The notes under the pieces are model-generated. The model ran no database searches. It was not told the DNA's origin and worked only from the letters and a program-made list of their open reading frames with translations. From NCBI GenBank assembly GCA_965199005.1, contig CBDAQK010000006.1:2356001-2420000 (forward strand): a stretch of 64,000 nucleotides of DNA, given 5' to 3'. Shown piece by piece: positions 24,457 to 33,421 of this stretch. Source of the DNA: LMUY01 sp965199005 (GTDB taxonomy: Bacteria; Pseudomonadota; Alphaproteobacteria; Acetobacterales; Acetobacteraceae). How positions within the stretch are numbered: position 1 is the stretch's first letter; the number at the start of each line of letters is the position of its first letter. The translations under genes and the position numbers were made by a program.

Positions 24457-25644
24457 TTAAATCAGGCTCAAATCCTTCGCCGCTGATCCAGGGAACACCT
24501 TGTCCAGCTGGGCTGCATCTAGTCCGTAGAGCCGGTGGAACAAGCCACCGAACAGATCGCGATAATCCGTCAAGACTGGGAAGTCGCGATTCTGGTTGAG
24601 CGATGCCTGCTCCACACGGACCTGCTCGCCCGCCATCCGCCCGCCCTTCAGTCCACCGCCCATCACCCAATAGGCACTGCCATGGCCGTGGTCGGTGCCC
24701 TTGTCACCGTTCTCGCGGAAGGTGCGGCCGAACTCCGAAATCACGACGACAACCGTGTCGTTCCATTTGTCTGGGCCGATCTCCTCGGCAAACCCGGCAA
24801 GTCCGCGGCCCAACTCGCCGAGCCGGTCGGCGAGATACCCCGTGCCGCCGCCCTGGTTGACATGCGTGTCCCAGCCGCCGACATCGACGAAGCCAAGGGT
24901 AAACTGGTCCTGCATCAGCCGGCCAATGCGCCGGGCCGATAATTCGAATCCTTTTGGCGACACTGCACCCCGGTTGGCTTCGATCATCTCCTTGGAAATC
25001 GATTGGTATACGTCGTCGCGAACCGCGAATCCCTCGGTGATCGACGGCGCCAGTGCCGTATTTTGATACATGCTCGCGATCAGCTTCGCCTGGCGATCAT
25101 CCACGCTGGGCCTCCCGACGGCATTGAGGCCGATATTCGGAATCGGGGAGTCACCGTGGAACGTCAGCGGCAATTGGTCGGTAAAGGCGATCGGGCGGCC
25201 CTGCGTCAGCACGCCCGCCAACCGGCTCATGAAGCCCGAGCGGTAATTTCTGGCATCGTGGATCGTCTGACCCAGCTCGATGGTGTCCTGCGTCTCGAAA
25301 TGGCTGCGCGTCAGGTCGTCCGTCCCGGCAAACGGGACGAAGGCGATCTGCTTCTTCTGCCAAAGCGGATAGATCGACGCCTTCAAAGCCGGGTGCAGAC
25401 CCCAATCGCCATCCAGGGCAAGGGCCGCATTCGGGTTGTCCGCCCCGGGCCGCGCCACCGCCAGCGTCGGACGGGACTGGTAGTAAAAGTCGCTGGACAC
25501 GGGGATGACGACGTTGGCAGCGTCGTAGGCTCCCCGGAGGAAAACCACGAGCAGCCGGGTATTGGTGGGTGGCGCCGCCCAGACACGGCCGGCGACGGTG
25601 AGCGGCACGGCAGCAAGTGCACCGAGTAGGGACCGGCGATACAT
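24457..25644 (-). CDS. DUF1501 family protein (secreted)
   Basis: This 395-aa protein has a signal-like N-terminus and the DUF1501 (sulfatase/alkaline-phosphatase-like fold) core: 'VVFLRGAYDAAN', 'DVGGWDTHVNQG', 'VISEFGRTFREN' and 'TDHGHGSAYWVMGG'. DUF1501 genes almost always pair with DUF1800 genes, as here. The pair is thought to act in the envelope, but the reaction is unknown. The ATG at 25644 has a GGAG upstream and lies 12 bp after the DUF1800 stop. Confidence 0.9.
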   Translation of the reverse strand: MYRRSLLGALAAVPLTVAGRVWAAPPTNTRLLVVFLRGAYDAANVVIPVSSDFYYQSRPTLAVARPGADNPNAALALDGDWGLHPALKASIYPLWQKKQIAFVPFAGTDDLTRSHFETQDTIELGQTIHDARNYRSGFMSRLAGVLTQGRPIAFTDQLPLTFHGDSPIPNIGLNAVGRPSVDDRQAKLIASMYQNTALAPSITEGFAVRDDVYQSISKEMIEANRGAVSPKGFELSARRIGRLMQDQFTLGFVDVGGWDTHVNQGGGTGYLADRLGELGRGLAGFAEEIGPDKWNDTVVVVISEFGRTFRENGDKGTDHGHGSAYWVMGGGLKGGRMAGEQVRVEQASLNQNRDFPVLTDYRDLFGGLFHRLYGLDAAQLDKVFPGSAAKDLSLI

Positions 25645-25656
25645 GGCGTTCTCCAT

Positions 25657-27174
25657 TCAGTACATGAATTCAGGGCTGCACAAGAACAGCAGGTTCCAGT
25701 CTTGCGGGGAGATGGCTTGATCCAGCGCCGCCAGCGTCTTGGGGCCAAGCTTGGCGCGCAGATCGTTGTAGTAGAGGGCGTTCTGCAGTTGTGGAAAGGC
25801 CGGATGATCCACGGCCCTCGGCTCGGCCGGCTTGAACAACCCGGCGGAGCCAAAGCCGATCTGCCGTGCGATTTCAAACCGCACGGCCAGTTGCCCTGGC
25901 CCACTCCACGACGCCGAACTGATCGAGTAGCCATCGGGCGTTTCGTGGTTGTAGAGCCCCTCCGCCATCCGGTTCAGCCAGTTCTGAACCGGAGCGGTGT
26001 TGAGAATGACCTTGTCGCCATAGGCCAGCCGCACCGCCGACATCACATAATGAGCCGGATCCTTGAATTTCTTCCCCGCCGACGCGGCGAACGCCGGCGA
26101 GCGGAACATGGTCTGCAGCACTTTGGCAATGTCGCCATCCGAGCCGAGGAAGGTCTGCGCCATCCGGTCAACCAAGCCCGGCGGTGGGGTGTCGGAGACG
26201 AAGAACTCGGCCAATTCCTGCGAGATGTGCCGCGCGGTCGCGGGCTGGCGGGCGAGGATGTCGATCACCTGGTCCACCTCGGCCAAGCCGCTCCCCTTGA
26301 TGGTCTGGCCAAGGAAGACCTTGTCGCCGTAATCGTGCCGTGCCGGGTTGAACTCGAACAATCCATCCCGCACCAGCTGGCTTTGCAAGGCTGGCGTCAG
26401 CCTGGGGTTCTCCGGCCGCGCGTCGATGCCGACGCCCGTCAGCACGCGGGCGAGTTCTTGCACGTCCGTTTGAGTGTAGCCGGAGCCAACGCCCATCGTG
26501 TGCAGTTCCATGATCTCGCGGGCATAGTTCTCGTTGATATGGCCCGCAGCATTGGACGCGTTATCCAGGTAACGCAGCATCGCCGGGGCGTGCAGCGTGG
26601 CCGACAGCAGGTCGCGGAACTTGCCCAGGGCGTTTGGCCGCAGCGCATTCTCTTCATAGTCGGGCAGTAGTAGCCGGACATCGTCCTTATACTGGTGGAC
26701 GTTGAAATGGTTGAACCAGAACCAGGTCATTTGCTCGCGCAACTGCGCTGGCGAATACAAATCCCGCAGAATGTTCCGGGCCGCCGCCTGCCGGGCGACA
26801 TCGGTCATCCCTTGTTGGAACGCCTGCTGCGCCGCCTGCTTTTCGGCCGGGTCGGTGATGTCTTTCATGGCGCGGATTTTGGCGTCCCTGTCCGCCAAGA
26901 AATCGGCCATCGACCGGCTGGAGATCGGCATCGCGTCGATCTCCGCCTGTGCATCCGGCGGGAGCGTATCATCCGCCGCCGGGTGTAGCTGCCAGTCGAG
27001 CCAGCGCTGTACTCCCATCGCGTGGATCTGGGCCATAGCGGAGGGCGTCGCCCCCCAGGTCACCCGGTCGACCAGGCCGAGTTCTGCCGCATTGTCCGGA
27101 GCGCCAGCCGCCTGCGCGACCAACGGGACGCCCATGAGCACCAGCAAAGCAAAGGCAGGATGGATCCTCGCCAT
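25657..27174 (-). CDS. DUF1800 family protein (secreted)
   Basis: This 505-aa protein has a Sec signal (hydrophobic run to 'VAQAAG') and a DUF1800 domain beginning 'LVDRVTWGATP'. Typical segments include 'EQMTWFWFNHFNVH', 'NYAREIMELHTMGVG' and 'FIEFNPARHDYG'-like sequence near residue 280. It forms an operon with the DUF1501 gene. The family is widespread in environmental bacteria with unknown biochemical function. Confidence 0.9.
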   Translation of the reverse strand: MARIHPAFALLVLMGVPLVAQAAGAPDNAAELGLVDRVTWGATPSAMAQIHAMGVQRWLDWQLHPAADDTLPPDAQAEIDAMPISSRSMADFLADRDAKIRAMKDITDPAEKQAAQQAFQQGMTDVARQAAARNILRDLYSPAQLREQMTWFWFNHFNVHQYKDDVRLLLPDYEENALRPNALGKFRDLLSATLHAPAMLRYLDNASNAAGHINENYAREIMELHTMGVGSGYTQTDVQELARVLTGVGIDARPENPRLTPALQSQLVRDGLFEFNPARHDYGDKVFLGQTIKGSGLAEVDQVIDILARQPATARHISQELAEFFVSDTPPPGLVDRMAQTFLGSDGDIAKVLQTMFRSPAFAASAGKKFKDPAHYVMSAVRLAYGDKVILNTAPVQNWLNRMAEGLYNHETPDGYSISSASWSGPGQLAVRFEIARQIGFGSAGLFKPAEPRAVDHPAFPQLQNALYYNDLRAKLGPKTLAALDQAISPQDWNLLFLCSPEFMY

Positions 27175-27459
27175 CGGTCGAACTTCTTCCCCAATGCTAC
27201 CCAATGTGTCTACTCGCGCGCGATGTAATCGAATGTAAACAATATTGGCGGAACGACACCCGGATCAAAAACTCGAGAGGCGCCGTCGATCGCTTGATGT
27301 CGTCTTGGTCCATAACATTGGCCTACAGCTGTCTGTGCCAAGGAGTCGGCATTAGCGCTGGGGCAGCCAACCGTTGCTCACTTACATTATCATTGCGTTA
27401 TCACTTGATTCATCATCGCGTTGACAAGAGACTAGGGGCGGGCACGGGAGTTTGACGTC

Positions 27460-28842
27460 ATGGCCAAGCTGGCACTCCAGGATGAATCGCTGTCGTCCAT
27501 CCAAAGTGCGGTCGCGGCCATCCTGGGTGGGGCCCCGATGTCCCCGGGCTACCCGGCGAACGCGTATTTCGACAGTTTTGCGGTCGGCAGCCAAACGGTC
27601 ATCCTCAACGGCACCGGGCTGAGCTTCAACGCCGATGGCGTCCTGAATGGCGGCACGATCACCGGCCTGGGCGAGTTCGACAATACCGCGGCCAATTTCT
27701 CGCTCTCCGGCATTCAATTGGGCTTCTCCGATTTCGCAGCGCTGGCCGGCGGCGTCTCGAACATTGCGCAGACCGTGCTGTCCGGCGACGACACCATTAC
27801 GCTGACTAACAACACGGATGACGTGGGTGGCTATGGCGGCAATGATACCTTCATCGTCGGCGCCAACCCGGTGCTTGTCGCGGGTGTCACGACCAGCGCG
27901 CTGCTCGATGGCGGCCCCGGGTCCAACACCGTCGATTTGCTCACGTTGCGCAGCGATTCCACCGTCGCGCCGATTCAGTCTGGTGGCACGGCGGTCCCGA
28001 ATGCCTTCCAAATCACGGCAGATGGGGGCGCCTACACCGCGGCCAACGTTACCGCAACGAACGTGTCGACGCTGCAATTCGTCGATGGCGCATCCTATTC
28101 CGATAGCTCGTCCGTCGGCGGCCAGGTGGCGCTGATGTTCACCGCCTTGCTGGGCCGCACCCCAGAGGCGACAGGGCTCGGCTTCTACGCAAACTACGCG
28201 AACTCGGCCGGCACCATCGCCGCCGGTGATGCCATCATCAGCACGGCGGAGGGCCAGGCGGACACTGCCGGGTTGAGCAATTCAGCCTTCGTCTCCAGGA
28301 TGTACATGTCCGACCTTGGCCGCGCCCCGGACGCGTCTGGCGAGGCATTCTGGCAGGGCGGCCTGGATTCCGGCACCTTCACCCGCGGCGCCGTGGCCGC
28401 CGGCATTGCCTCATCCGCCGAAGCCTTGAGCGACAGCAGCAACACGCTCGGCGCCAATCCCCTGTTCGGGGCTAGCCCGACCGCAACCCTGGTGGACCAA
28501 ATCTACCAGACGCTGACCGCTCAACTCCCCACCGACGCGCTGTTGCAAGCGGGCATCGGCGCGCTGACCGGGGGGACGACACCGGGTCAACTGGCGACTG
28601 GGATCATCGGCTCCAGCGCTTATACGGCGCAATACGGGACCCCAAGCCTGAGCAGCTTCGTCACCAGCCTGCAGGACAACGTCTACGGCTCTGCAGACCC
28701 GAACGCGACGGCCTACTGGGTGAACGAGATCAATACCGGCGCGCTCTCGCAGGGCCAGGTCGCCGTCGCCTACGCGCAGAGCCCGGGCGAAATGTCGCGG
28801 CTGGCCACGCTGGCAAACGAAAATGGGGTGGTTCATAGCTGA
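27460..28842 (+). CDS. DUF4214 domain protein, probably exported by a type I system
   Basis: This 460-aa acidic, Gly/Ala/Ser/Thr-rich protein lacks a Sec signal. Residues 60-160 form a beta-solenoid-like region with an RTX-like 'GYGGNDTF' element. From about 215 there are DUF4214 repeats ('LLGRTPEATGLGFY', 'DLGRAPDASGEAFW'), and a last copy around 400-445 ('YGSADPNATAYW'). DUF4214 is common in surface or secreted calcium-binding proteins. No secretion genes are adjacent. It converges with the LLM operon, with 9 bp between the stops. Confidence 0.8.
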   Translation: MAKLALQDESLSSIQSAVAAILGGAPMSPGYPANAYFDSFAVGSQTVILNGTGLSFNADGVLNGGTITGLGEFDNTAANFSLSGIQLGFSDFAALAGGVSNIAQTVLSGDDTITLTNNTDDVGGYGGNDTFIVGANPVLVAGVTTSALLDGGPGSNTVDLLTLRSDSTVAPIQSGGTAVPNAFQITADGGAYTAANVTATNVSTLQFVDGASYSDSSSVGGQVALMFTALLGRTPEATGLGFYANYANSAGTIAAGDAIISTAEGQADTAGLSNSAFVSRMYMSDLGRAPDASGEAFWQGGLDSGTFTRGAVAAGIASSAEALSDSSNTLGANPLFGASPTATLVDQIYQTLTAQLPTDALLQAGIGALTGGTTPGQLATGIIGSSAYTAQYGTPSLSSFVTSLQDNVYGSADPNATAYWVNEINTGALSQGQVAVAYAQSPGEMSRLATLANENGVVHS

Positions 28843-28851
28843 GCCTGGTAC

Positions 28852-30198
28852 TTACGATTCGTAGCGGTTAGGGGGAATAGACAGCCCCAAATTCTGCCGC
28901 AACGTCGTGCCCTCGTACTCCGTGCGGAACACGCCGCGGCGCTGCAGTTCCGGCACCACTTTACGGGCAAAGTCCTCGAACGGGACGGGATAGTGGTTGC
29001 AGATGACGTTGAACCCGTCGGCCGCATCCTGCTTCAGCCAGGTTTCCAGTTCATCCGCCATGTATTCGGCGGTGCCCACCAACACGCGGTGCCCGGTGCC
29101 GGCCGCCGTGTGCCGCGCGATCTGCCGTAGCGTCATCCCGCGTTCCCGCGCCGTGCGCACCACCAACTCCTGCCGCGCCTTGGCGGCGTTGGAGGGGGGC
29201 AAGTCCGGCAGCGGACCGTCCAACGGATAGTTCCGCAAATCCAGCCCGCCGCTGATATGCGAGAGAGATTGCAGCGCCACGTCATCGGGCAGCAAGGCCT
29301 GCAACTCCTCGTATTTCTCCCGTGCCTCCGCTTCCGTGCGGCCCAGCACCGGGGTGATGCCGGGCATGATCTTTATATCATCGGGCTTCCGGCCGTATTT
29401 CGCGGTGCGGCTTTTCACGTCGGCGTAGAACTCTTGGGCGCGGCCTAACTCGGTCTGCGCGGTGAAAATCACGTCCGCGGTCTTGGCCGCCAATTCCCGG
29501 CCCGCTTCGGAGGACCCGGCCTGCGCCACCACGGGCCGGCCCTGCGCCGAGCGGGGAAGGTTAAGCGGGCCCCGCACCTTGAAGTGCGGGCCGTCATGGT
29601 CGAGGAAATGGACCTTGGTCCGATCCATGTAGACCCCACTCGCCTTGTCGCGGATGAGGCCGCCCTCTTCCCAGCTATCCCACAGCCCCACGACCACGTC
29701 GTAGAACTCGCTCGCCCGGGCATAGCGCTTGGCATGGTCCATATGGGCGTCGAAGCCGAAATTCTCCGACTCATCCTCGATCTGGCTGGTGACAAGGTTC
29801 CACCCGGCGCGGCCCTCGCTGATCTGGTCGATCGCAGCGAAGCGGCGGGCGATGTTGTAGGGCTCGTTATAGGTCGTGGTCGCCGTGGCGATGAGGCCAA
29901 TATGCGTGGTCAGCGCGGCCACCGCCGCCAGCACTGCGGTTGGCTCCAGCTTCACCGTGCGGCTCAGCTTGGTCTTGCTGGTGTCGCCCCGGGCCAAGGC
30001 GCGGCTGCCATTCACCGCTGCCGTGTCCTGGAAGAAGATGGTGTCGAACTTGGCTGCCTCGGCGGTTTGCGCCAAGTGCAGATACATCTTCCAATCCATG
30101 TCCGAGGTCGTCACCGCATCCGGGTGCCTCCACCCGGCCAGGTGATTGCCCGGCACGCTGAGGAACGCCCCCAGCTTCAACTGCCGGCGCTCAGGCAT
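28852..30198 (-). CDS. LLM flavin-dependent monooxygenase, NtaA/SnaA/DszA family (paralogue 1)
   Basis: This 448-aa TIM-barrel flavoenzyme has 'LGAFLSVPGNHLAGWRHP' at the N-terminus, 'TTYNEPYNIARRFA', 'GRAGWNLVTSQ' and the C-terminal 'VPELQRRGVFRTEY'. The family (nitrilotriacetate monooxygenase A, DszA, SnaA) uses FMNH2 supplied by a separate reductase to oxygenate N- or S-containing substrates. It is last in an operon M28-like, LLM 2, LLM 1 and overlaps LLM 2 by 8 bp. It is closer to LLM 2 than to the three paralogues at 52067-56099. Substrate unknown. Confidence 0.9.
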   Translation of the reverse strand: MPERRQLKLGAFLSVPGNHLAGWRHPDAVTTSDMDWKMYLHLAQTAEAAKFDTIFFQDTAAVNGSRALARGDTSKTKLSRTVKLEPTAVLAAVAALTTHIGLIATATTTYNEPYNIARRFAAIDQISEGRAGWNLVTSQIEDESENFGFDAHMDHAKRYARASEFYDVVVGLWDSWEEGGLIRDKASGVYMDRTKVHFLDHDGPHFKVRGPLNLPRSAQGRPVVAQAGSSEAGRELAAKTADVIFTAQTELGRAQEFYADVKSRTAKYGRKPDDIKIMPGITPVLGRTEAEAREKYEELQALLPDDVALQSLSHISGGLDLRNYPLDGPLPDLPPSNAAKARQELVVRTARERGMTLRQIARHTAAGTGHRVLVGTAEYMADELETWLKQDAADGFNVICNHYPVPFEDFARKVVPELQRRGVFRTEYEGTTLRQNLGLSIPPNRYES

Positions 30199-31549
30199 GT
30201 TCGCGAACCCGGTGGAAGCTGTTCTCCGGGACGGGCACGCCGAGGTTGGCGCGCAGCGTGGTCCCCTCATACTCGGTGCGGAAAATGCCGCGGCGCTGCA
30301 GTTCCGGCACAACCAGTTCGACAAACTCCTCCAGCGGCTTGGGGTAATGCGCGAAGAGCAGGTTGAAGCCGTCGCAGGCCCCCGCCTCCAGCCATTCCTG
30401 CATGTCGTCGGCCATGGATTGCGGGGTGCCATACAGCACGCGATGCGCCTGCGACATGCCCAGCACACGGCCGATCTGGCGAATGGTCATGCCGCTGCGG
30501 CCCATGGCGATAATCATCTCCTGCCGGGCCCGCGCCGCGTTGGACGGCTTCAGCTCCGGCAACGGGCCGTCCGGGTCCAATGACAGGATGTCCACGCCAC
30601 CCGCCAGCCGGGCGACGCCGCGCAACCCGGTGGCATCGTCGACCAAGTCGCGCAATTCCTCGTATTTATCCTGCGCCTCGGCGGCGCTGCGCCCGACGAT
30701 CGGCATGATACCGGGGAAAATCCGGATGTCCTCCGGGCCGCGGCCATGTTTGACCACCAGGTCGCGCATCTGCCGGCAGAACACCTGGCCCTCGCGCACC
30801 GTGCGCTGCGCCGTGAACACCATGTCCGCCGACCGCGCCGCCAAATCCATCCCAATCGGCGACGACCCGGCCTGCGCCACCACCGGCCGGCCCTGCGGCG
30901 AGCGCGACACGTTCAGCGGCCCGCGAACCTTAAAATGCGGCCCGTCATGGTTCAGGATATGCATCTTGTCCATGTCGAACCATTGCCCGCTGGCCTTGTC
31001 GCGCAGGAAGGCATCGTCCTCCCAGCTATCCCACAGCCCGCGCACCACGTCGTAGAACTCGGAAGCGCGGTCGTAGCGGGAGCCATGCTCCAGATGCGCG
31101 TCGAAGCCGAAATTCGCCGCCTCGTCCTCCGCCTGGGAGGTGACGAGATTCCAACCGGCCCGGCCGCCACTGATATGGTCGATGGTCAGGAAGCGCCGGG
31201 CGAGGTTGTACGGCTCGTTATAGGTGGTGGTGCAGGTGGAAATTAGGCCGATATGGCTGGTGACCGCGGCCAGGGCGGCGATGGCGCTCACCGGCTCGAT
31301 ATGCGCTTGCCGGCCGTTCTTCACGTTGAAGGGCTGGGCGCCATAATTGACGTTGCTGCCGACGACCGCGACGCTGTCCTGGAAGAACATCGCATCGATC
31401 TTGCCGCGCTCAGCCACCCGCGCCATGTGCGCCAGCCACTTGAACGACAAATCGGTTTCGCAAACCGCGTCCGGGTGGCGCCACCCGGTTGGGTGGCAAC
31501 CCGGCACGCTCATGAAGGCACCGAAGCGCAACTTGCGCCGCCCGGTCAT
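30191..31549 (-). CDS. LLM flavin-dependent monooxygenase, NtaA/SnaA/DszA family (paralogue 2)
   Basis: This 452-aa protein shares the FMN-monooxygenase layout of its neighbour: 'FGAFMSVPGCHPTGWRHP', 'TTYNEPYNLARRFL', 'GRAGWNLVTSQ' and 'VPELQRRGIFRTEY'. Its start overlaps the M28-like gene stop as ATGA and its end overlaps the next LLM start, so all three are translationally coupled. The two LLMs differ mainly in residues 45-95, which include part of the substrate pocket. They may therefore take different substrates or act in sequence. Confidence 0.9.
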   Translation of the reverse strand: MTGRRKLRFGAFMSVPGCHPTGWRHPDAVCETDLSFKWLAHMARVAERGKIDAMFFQDSVAVVGSNVNYGAQPFNVKNGRQAHIEPVSAIAALAAVTSHIGLISTCTTTYNEPYNLARRFLTIDHISGGRAGWNLVTSQAEDEAANFGFDAHLEHGSRYDRASEFYDVVRGLWDSWEDDAFLRDKASGQWFDMDKMHILNHDGPHFKVRGPLNVSRSPQGRPVVAQAGSSPIGMDLAARSADMVFTAQRTVREGQVFCRQMRDLVVKHGRGPEDIRIFPGIMPIVGRSAAEAQDKYEELRDLVDDATGLRGVARLAGGVDILSLDPDGPLPELKPSNAARARQEMIIAMGRSGMTIRQIGRVLGMSQAHRVLYGTPQSMADDMQEWLEAGACDGFNLLFAHYPKPLEEFVELVVPELQRRGIFRTEYEGTTLRANLGVPVPENSFHRVREHA

Positions 31550-33204
31550 GCCACGGCACCCAGGGCGATGCTGGCCTGCTGCAAGGCATGCATCAGACGG
31601 TTGCGCGCGCGAACCGCCTCGACGGTGGCGAAGCGGATGGCGTCCTCCCCGGACGCAGCCGCGAGGGCGCGGATCGGGTCCAGCACGGGCCATGGCGCCT
31701 GTGGGAGGGCCGGGTCATGGCTGAAGCGGTCGCCTCTGGTGTAATCCACGGGCACGAGCGCGCGGGAGGCCGCCATCAGCGCCTTGTTGACCGCCGCATC
31801 CGCCCCATGCAGGTCCCCCGCCTTGTCGCGGACCGCCTGCGCCGCCTCCACCAGCGGCGATAGCGTCAGCCGGCCCGCGAGCTTGGCTTCCAGCGCCGTG
31901 ATTTCCTGCAGCAGGCTGCGCGCGTGGGCCGCATAGTCCAGCGGCAACACCTTGTCCGTCACCAGCCGCCACAAGGCGCGGACGAACACGCGGGTGTCGC
32001 GGGTGAGGTTGGCCGGGTCGATCTTGTCCAGCAGGTCCTCCGGGGTGTGCCACCACCAGCCGAGCGGATTGCGCATCTTCACCGGGCTGGGTGGCTGGTG
32101 GCTGAGGCTGCCGAACAGTGTGGGGATGCCCACGCCCCAGAACGACATGTCGCTATTGCGTCCGGGCCGGCGGCCCTGATGCTCCTGGTTGGTCTCCGCC
32201 CGCACGACATCGGCGGCAAGCCCGGCGAGTTCGGACGCCACGGCGCTCTCCGTCATGACGCTGGCGCCGATGCCGCCGGTGGAATCCACGTTCACATGGA
32301 TGGCACAGCGGCGCTCCAGCTCGTCCCAATGGTTGTCCACATACCAACTGGAGCCGGAATAGCGCCCATGCGAGTGCCCCGACCAGAAGCAAAGTCGGAA
32401 GCCGCGGCGCCATTGGTCCCTCGCCTGCGCCAGCAGCCGCGCCGTCTCCAGCATGGTGGCGTTGGCGCTGCCATTATCCATGACGCCGTAATACCAGGTG
32501 TCGTGATGTCCGGAGAACAGCACGAACGGTCCGTCCGGCTCGGGGCCATCGATCTCCGCCTGCAGGATCGGCGTCTTGCGCCACCCGGTGTCGACGGTGG
32601 CATGCAGCACAACCGAGGGCGCCTCCCCCTTCGCAAGCCGGTCACGCAGGGCGGTTCCATCGGCGTTGGAAATCGTGCAGGTGACGGTCGCCGGCAGCTC
32701 CGCCAGGGTCGCCGTCGATGGGCTGCCCCACACCGGGGAGATGCACATCTCGTGCAAATGCTCGTGCGGGCTGATGTGCAACTGGCCGATCGCCCCGGCC
32801 TTCGCGGCGAGGGCGGCAACCGCCGGGCTGGCGATCCCCTCCACCAGCACGATCCGCCCGGCCAGGTCGGTCCGGGCGAAATCGGCCGCCTTGCCCTCAC
32901 CCAGATAGACCAGCGGAGCCGACAGGCCGCCCAGTGGGGATGCGATGGAAAACGAGTGCGTGATGGCGGTGACATCGCCGCTTTCCACCACCACCCGCGC
33001 CTCGCCCGGCAGGCTGATAAAGGCGTCGTGCAGAATGAGCTTCGTGCGGTAGCCGTAGCTGTCCAGCTTTTCCTGGATCAGCTTCATGCTGGTGAGTTCG
33101 TCCGGGCTGCCGGACAGCTTGATCCAGCGGGCGAAATCGGTGCAATGGGACATCAGGCGCTGGGTATCCACCGCGTCGGCAAAGTCTGTCGGCAGGTCGG
33201 CCAT
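31546..33204 (-). CDS. M28-family peptidase-like hydrolase with PA domain
   Basis: This 552-aa protein has the M28 fold with an inserted PA-like segment (about residues 85-205). Zn-ligand-like residues are seen in 'SGHHDTW' (His234/Asp235), 'MDNGSANA' (Asp243) and 'WWWHTPEDL' (His386). The usual catalytic GEExG segment is replaced by GHSHG ('SGHSHGRYSGSSW', about 275-287), so the base/ligand Glu pair is missing. There is no signal peptide, so it is cytosolic. It leads the LLM operon and is divergent from the Dpp-like transporter. It could deacylate or hydrolyse an imported peptide-like compound, or be a non-peptidase member. Confidence 0.8.
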   Translation of the reverse strand: MADLPTDFADAVDTQRLMSHCTDFARWIKLSGSPDELTSMKLIQEKLDSYGYRTKLILHDAFISLPGEARVVVESGDVTAITHSFSIASPLGGLSAPLVYLGEGKAADFARTDLAGRIVLVEGIASPAVAALAAKAGAIGQLHISPHEHLHEMCISPVWGSPSTATLAELPATVTCTISNADGTALRDRLAKGEAPSVVLHATVDTGWRKTPILQAEIDGPEPDGPFVLFSGHHDTWYYGVMDNGSANATMLETARLLAQARDQWRRGFRLCFWSGHSHGRYSGSSWYVDNHWDELERRCAIHVNVDSTGGIGASVMTESAVASELAGLAADVVRAETNQEHQGRRPGRNSDMSFWGVGIPTLFGSLSHQPPSPVKMRNPLGWWWHTPEDLLDKIDPANLTRDTRVFVRALWRLVTDKVLPLDYAAHARSLLQEITALEAKLAGRLTLSPLVEAAQAVRDKAGDLHGADAAVNKALMAASRALVPVDYTRGDRFSHDPALPQAPWPVLDPIRALAAASGEDAIRFATVEAVRARNRLMHALQQASIALGAVA

Positions 33205-33256
33205 TGATCGATCCCCCAGGGTTGGCGCGCGAACCCAAAACCTTGCGGGGCCGCGC

Positions 33257-33380
33257 GTCAACACTGTCATGACGCGTCGTTGACAATGTCTGCCCCGGCT
33301 CACAATGTCATGCGCAGTGAACGCTGCGGCTATGACCGTGGCGCATTAGCAATGCTCGGTTTTCTGATGCTCGGTTTTCT
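33257..33380. promoter_or_regulatory. Candidate control region between the divergent M28/LLM and ABC operons
   Basis: Within the 217-bp divergent gap, GTCAAC (33257-33262) and GTTGAC (33279-33284) form an inverted repeat around the palindrome GTCATGAC (33266-33273). TTGACA (33280-33285) followed 17 bp later by CAATGT could be a promoter for the ABC operon. Further right a perfect 14-bp direct repeat, ATGCTCGGTTTTCT, occurs at 33352 and 33367. No regulator gene is adjacent. Confidence 0.35.
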
Positions 33381-33421
33381 ACAGTCCGGTCCCACGGCCG
33401 GTTGGGCGCGAGGGTTTCATC

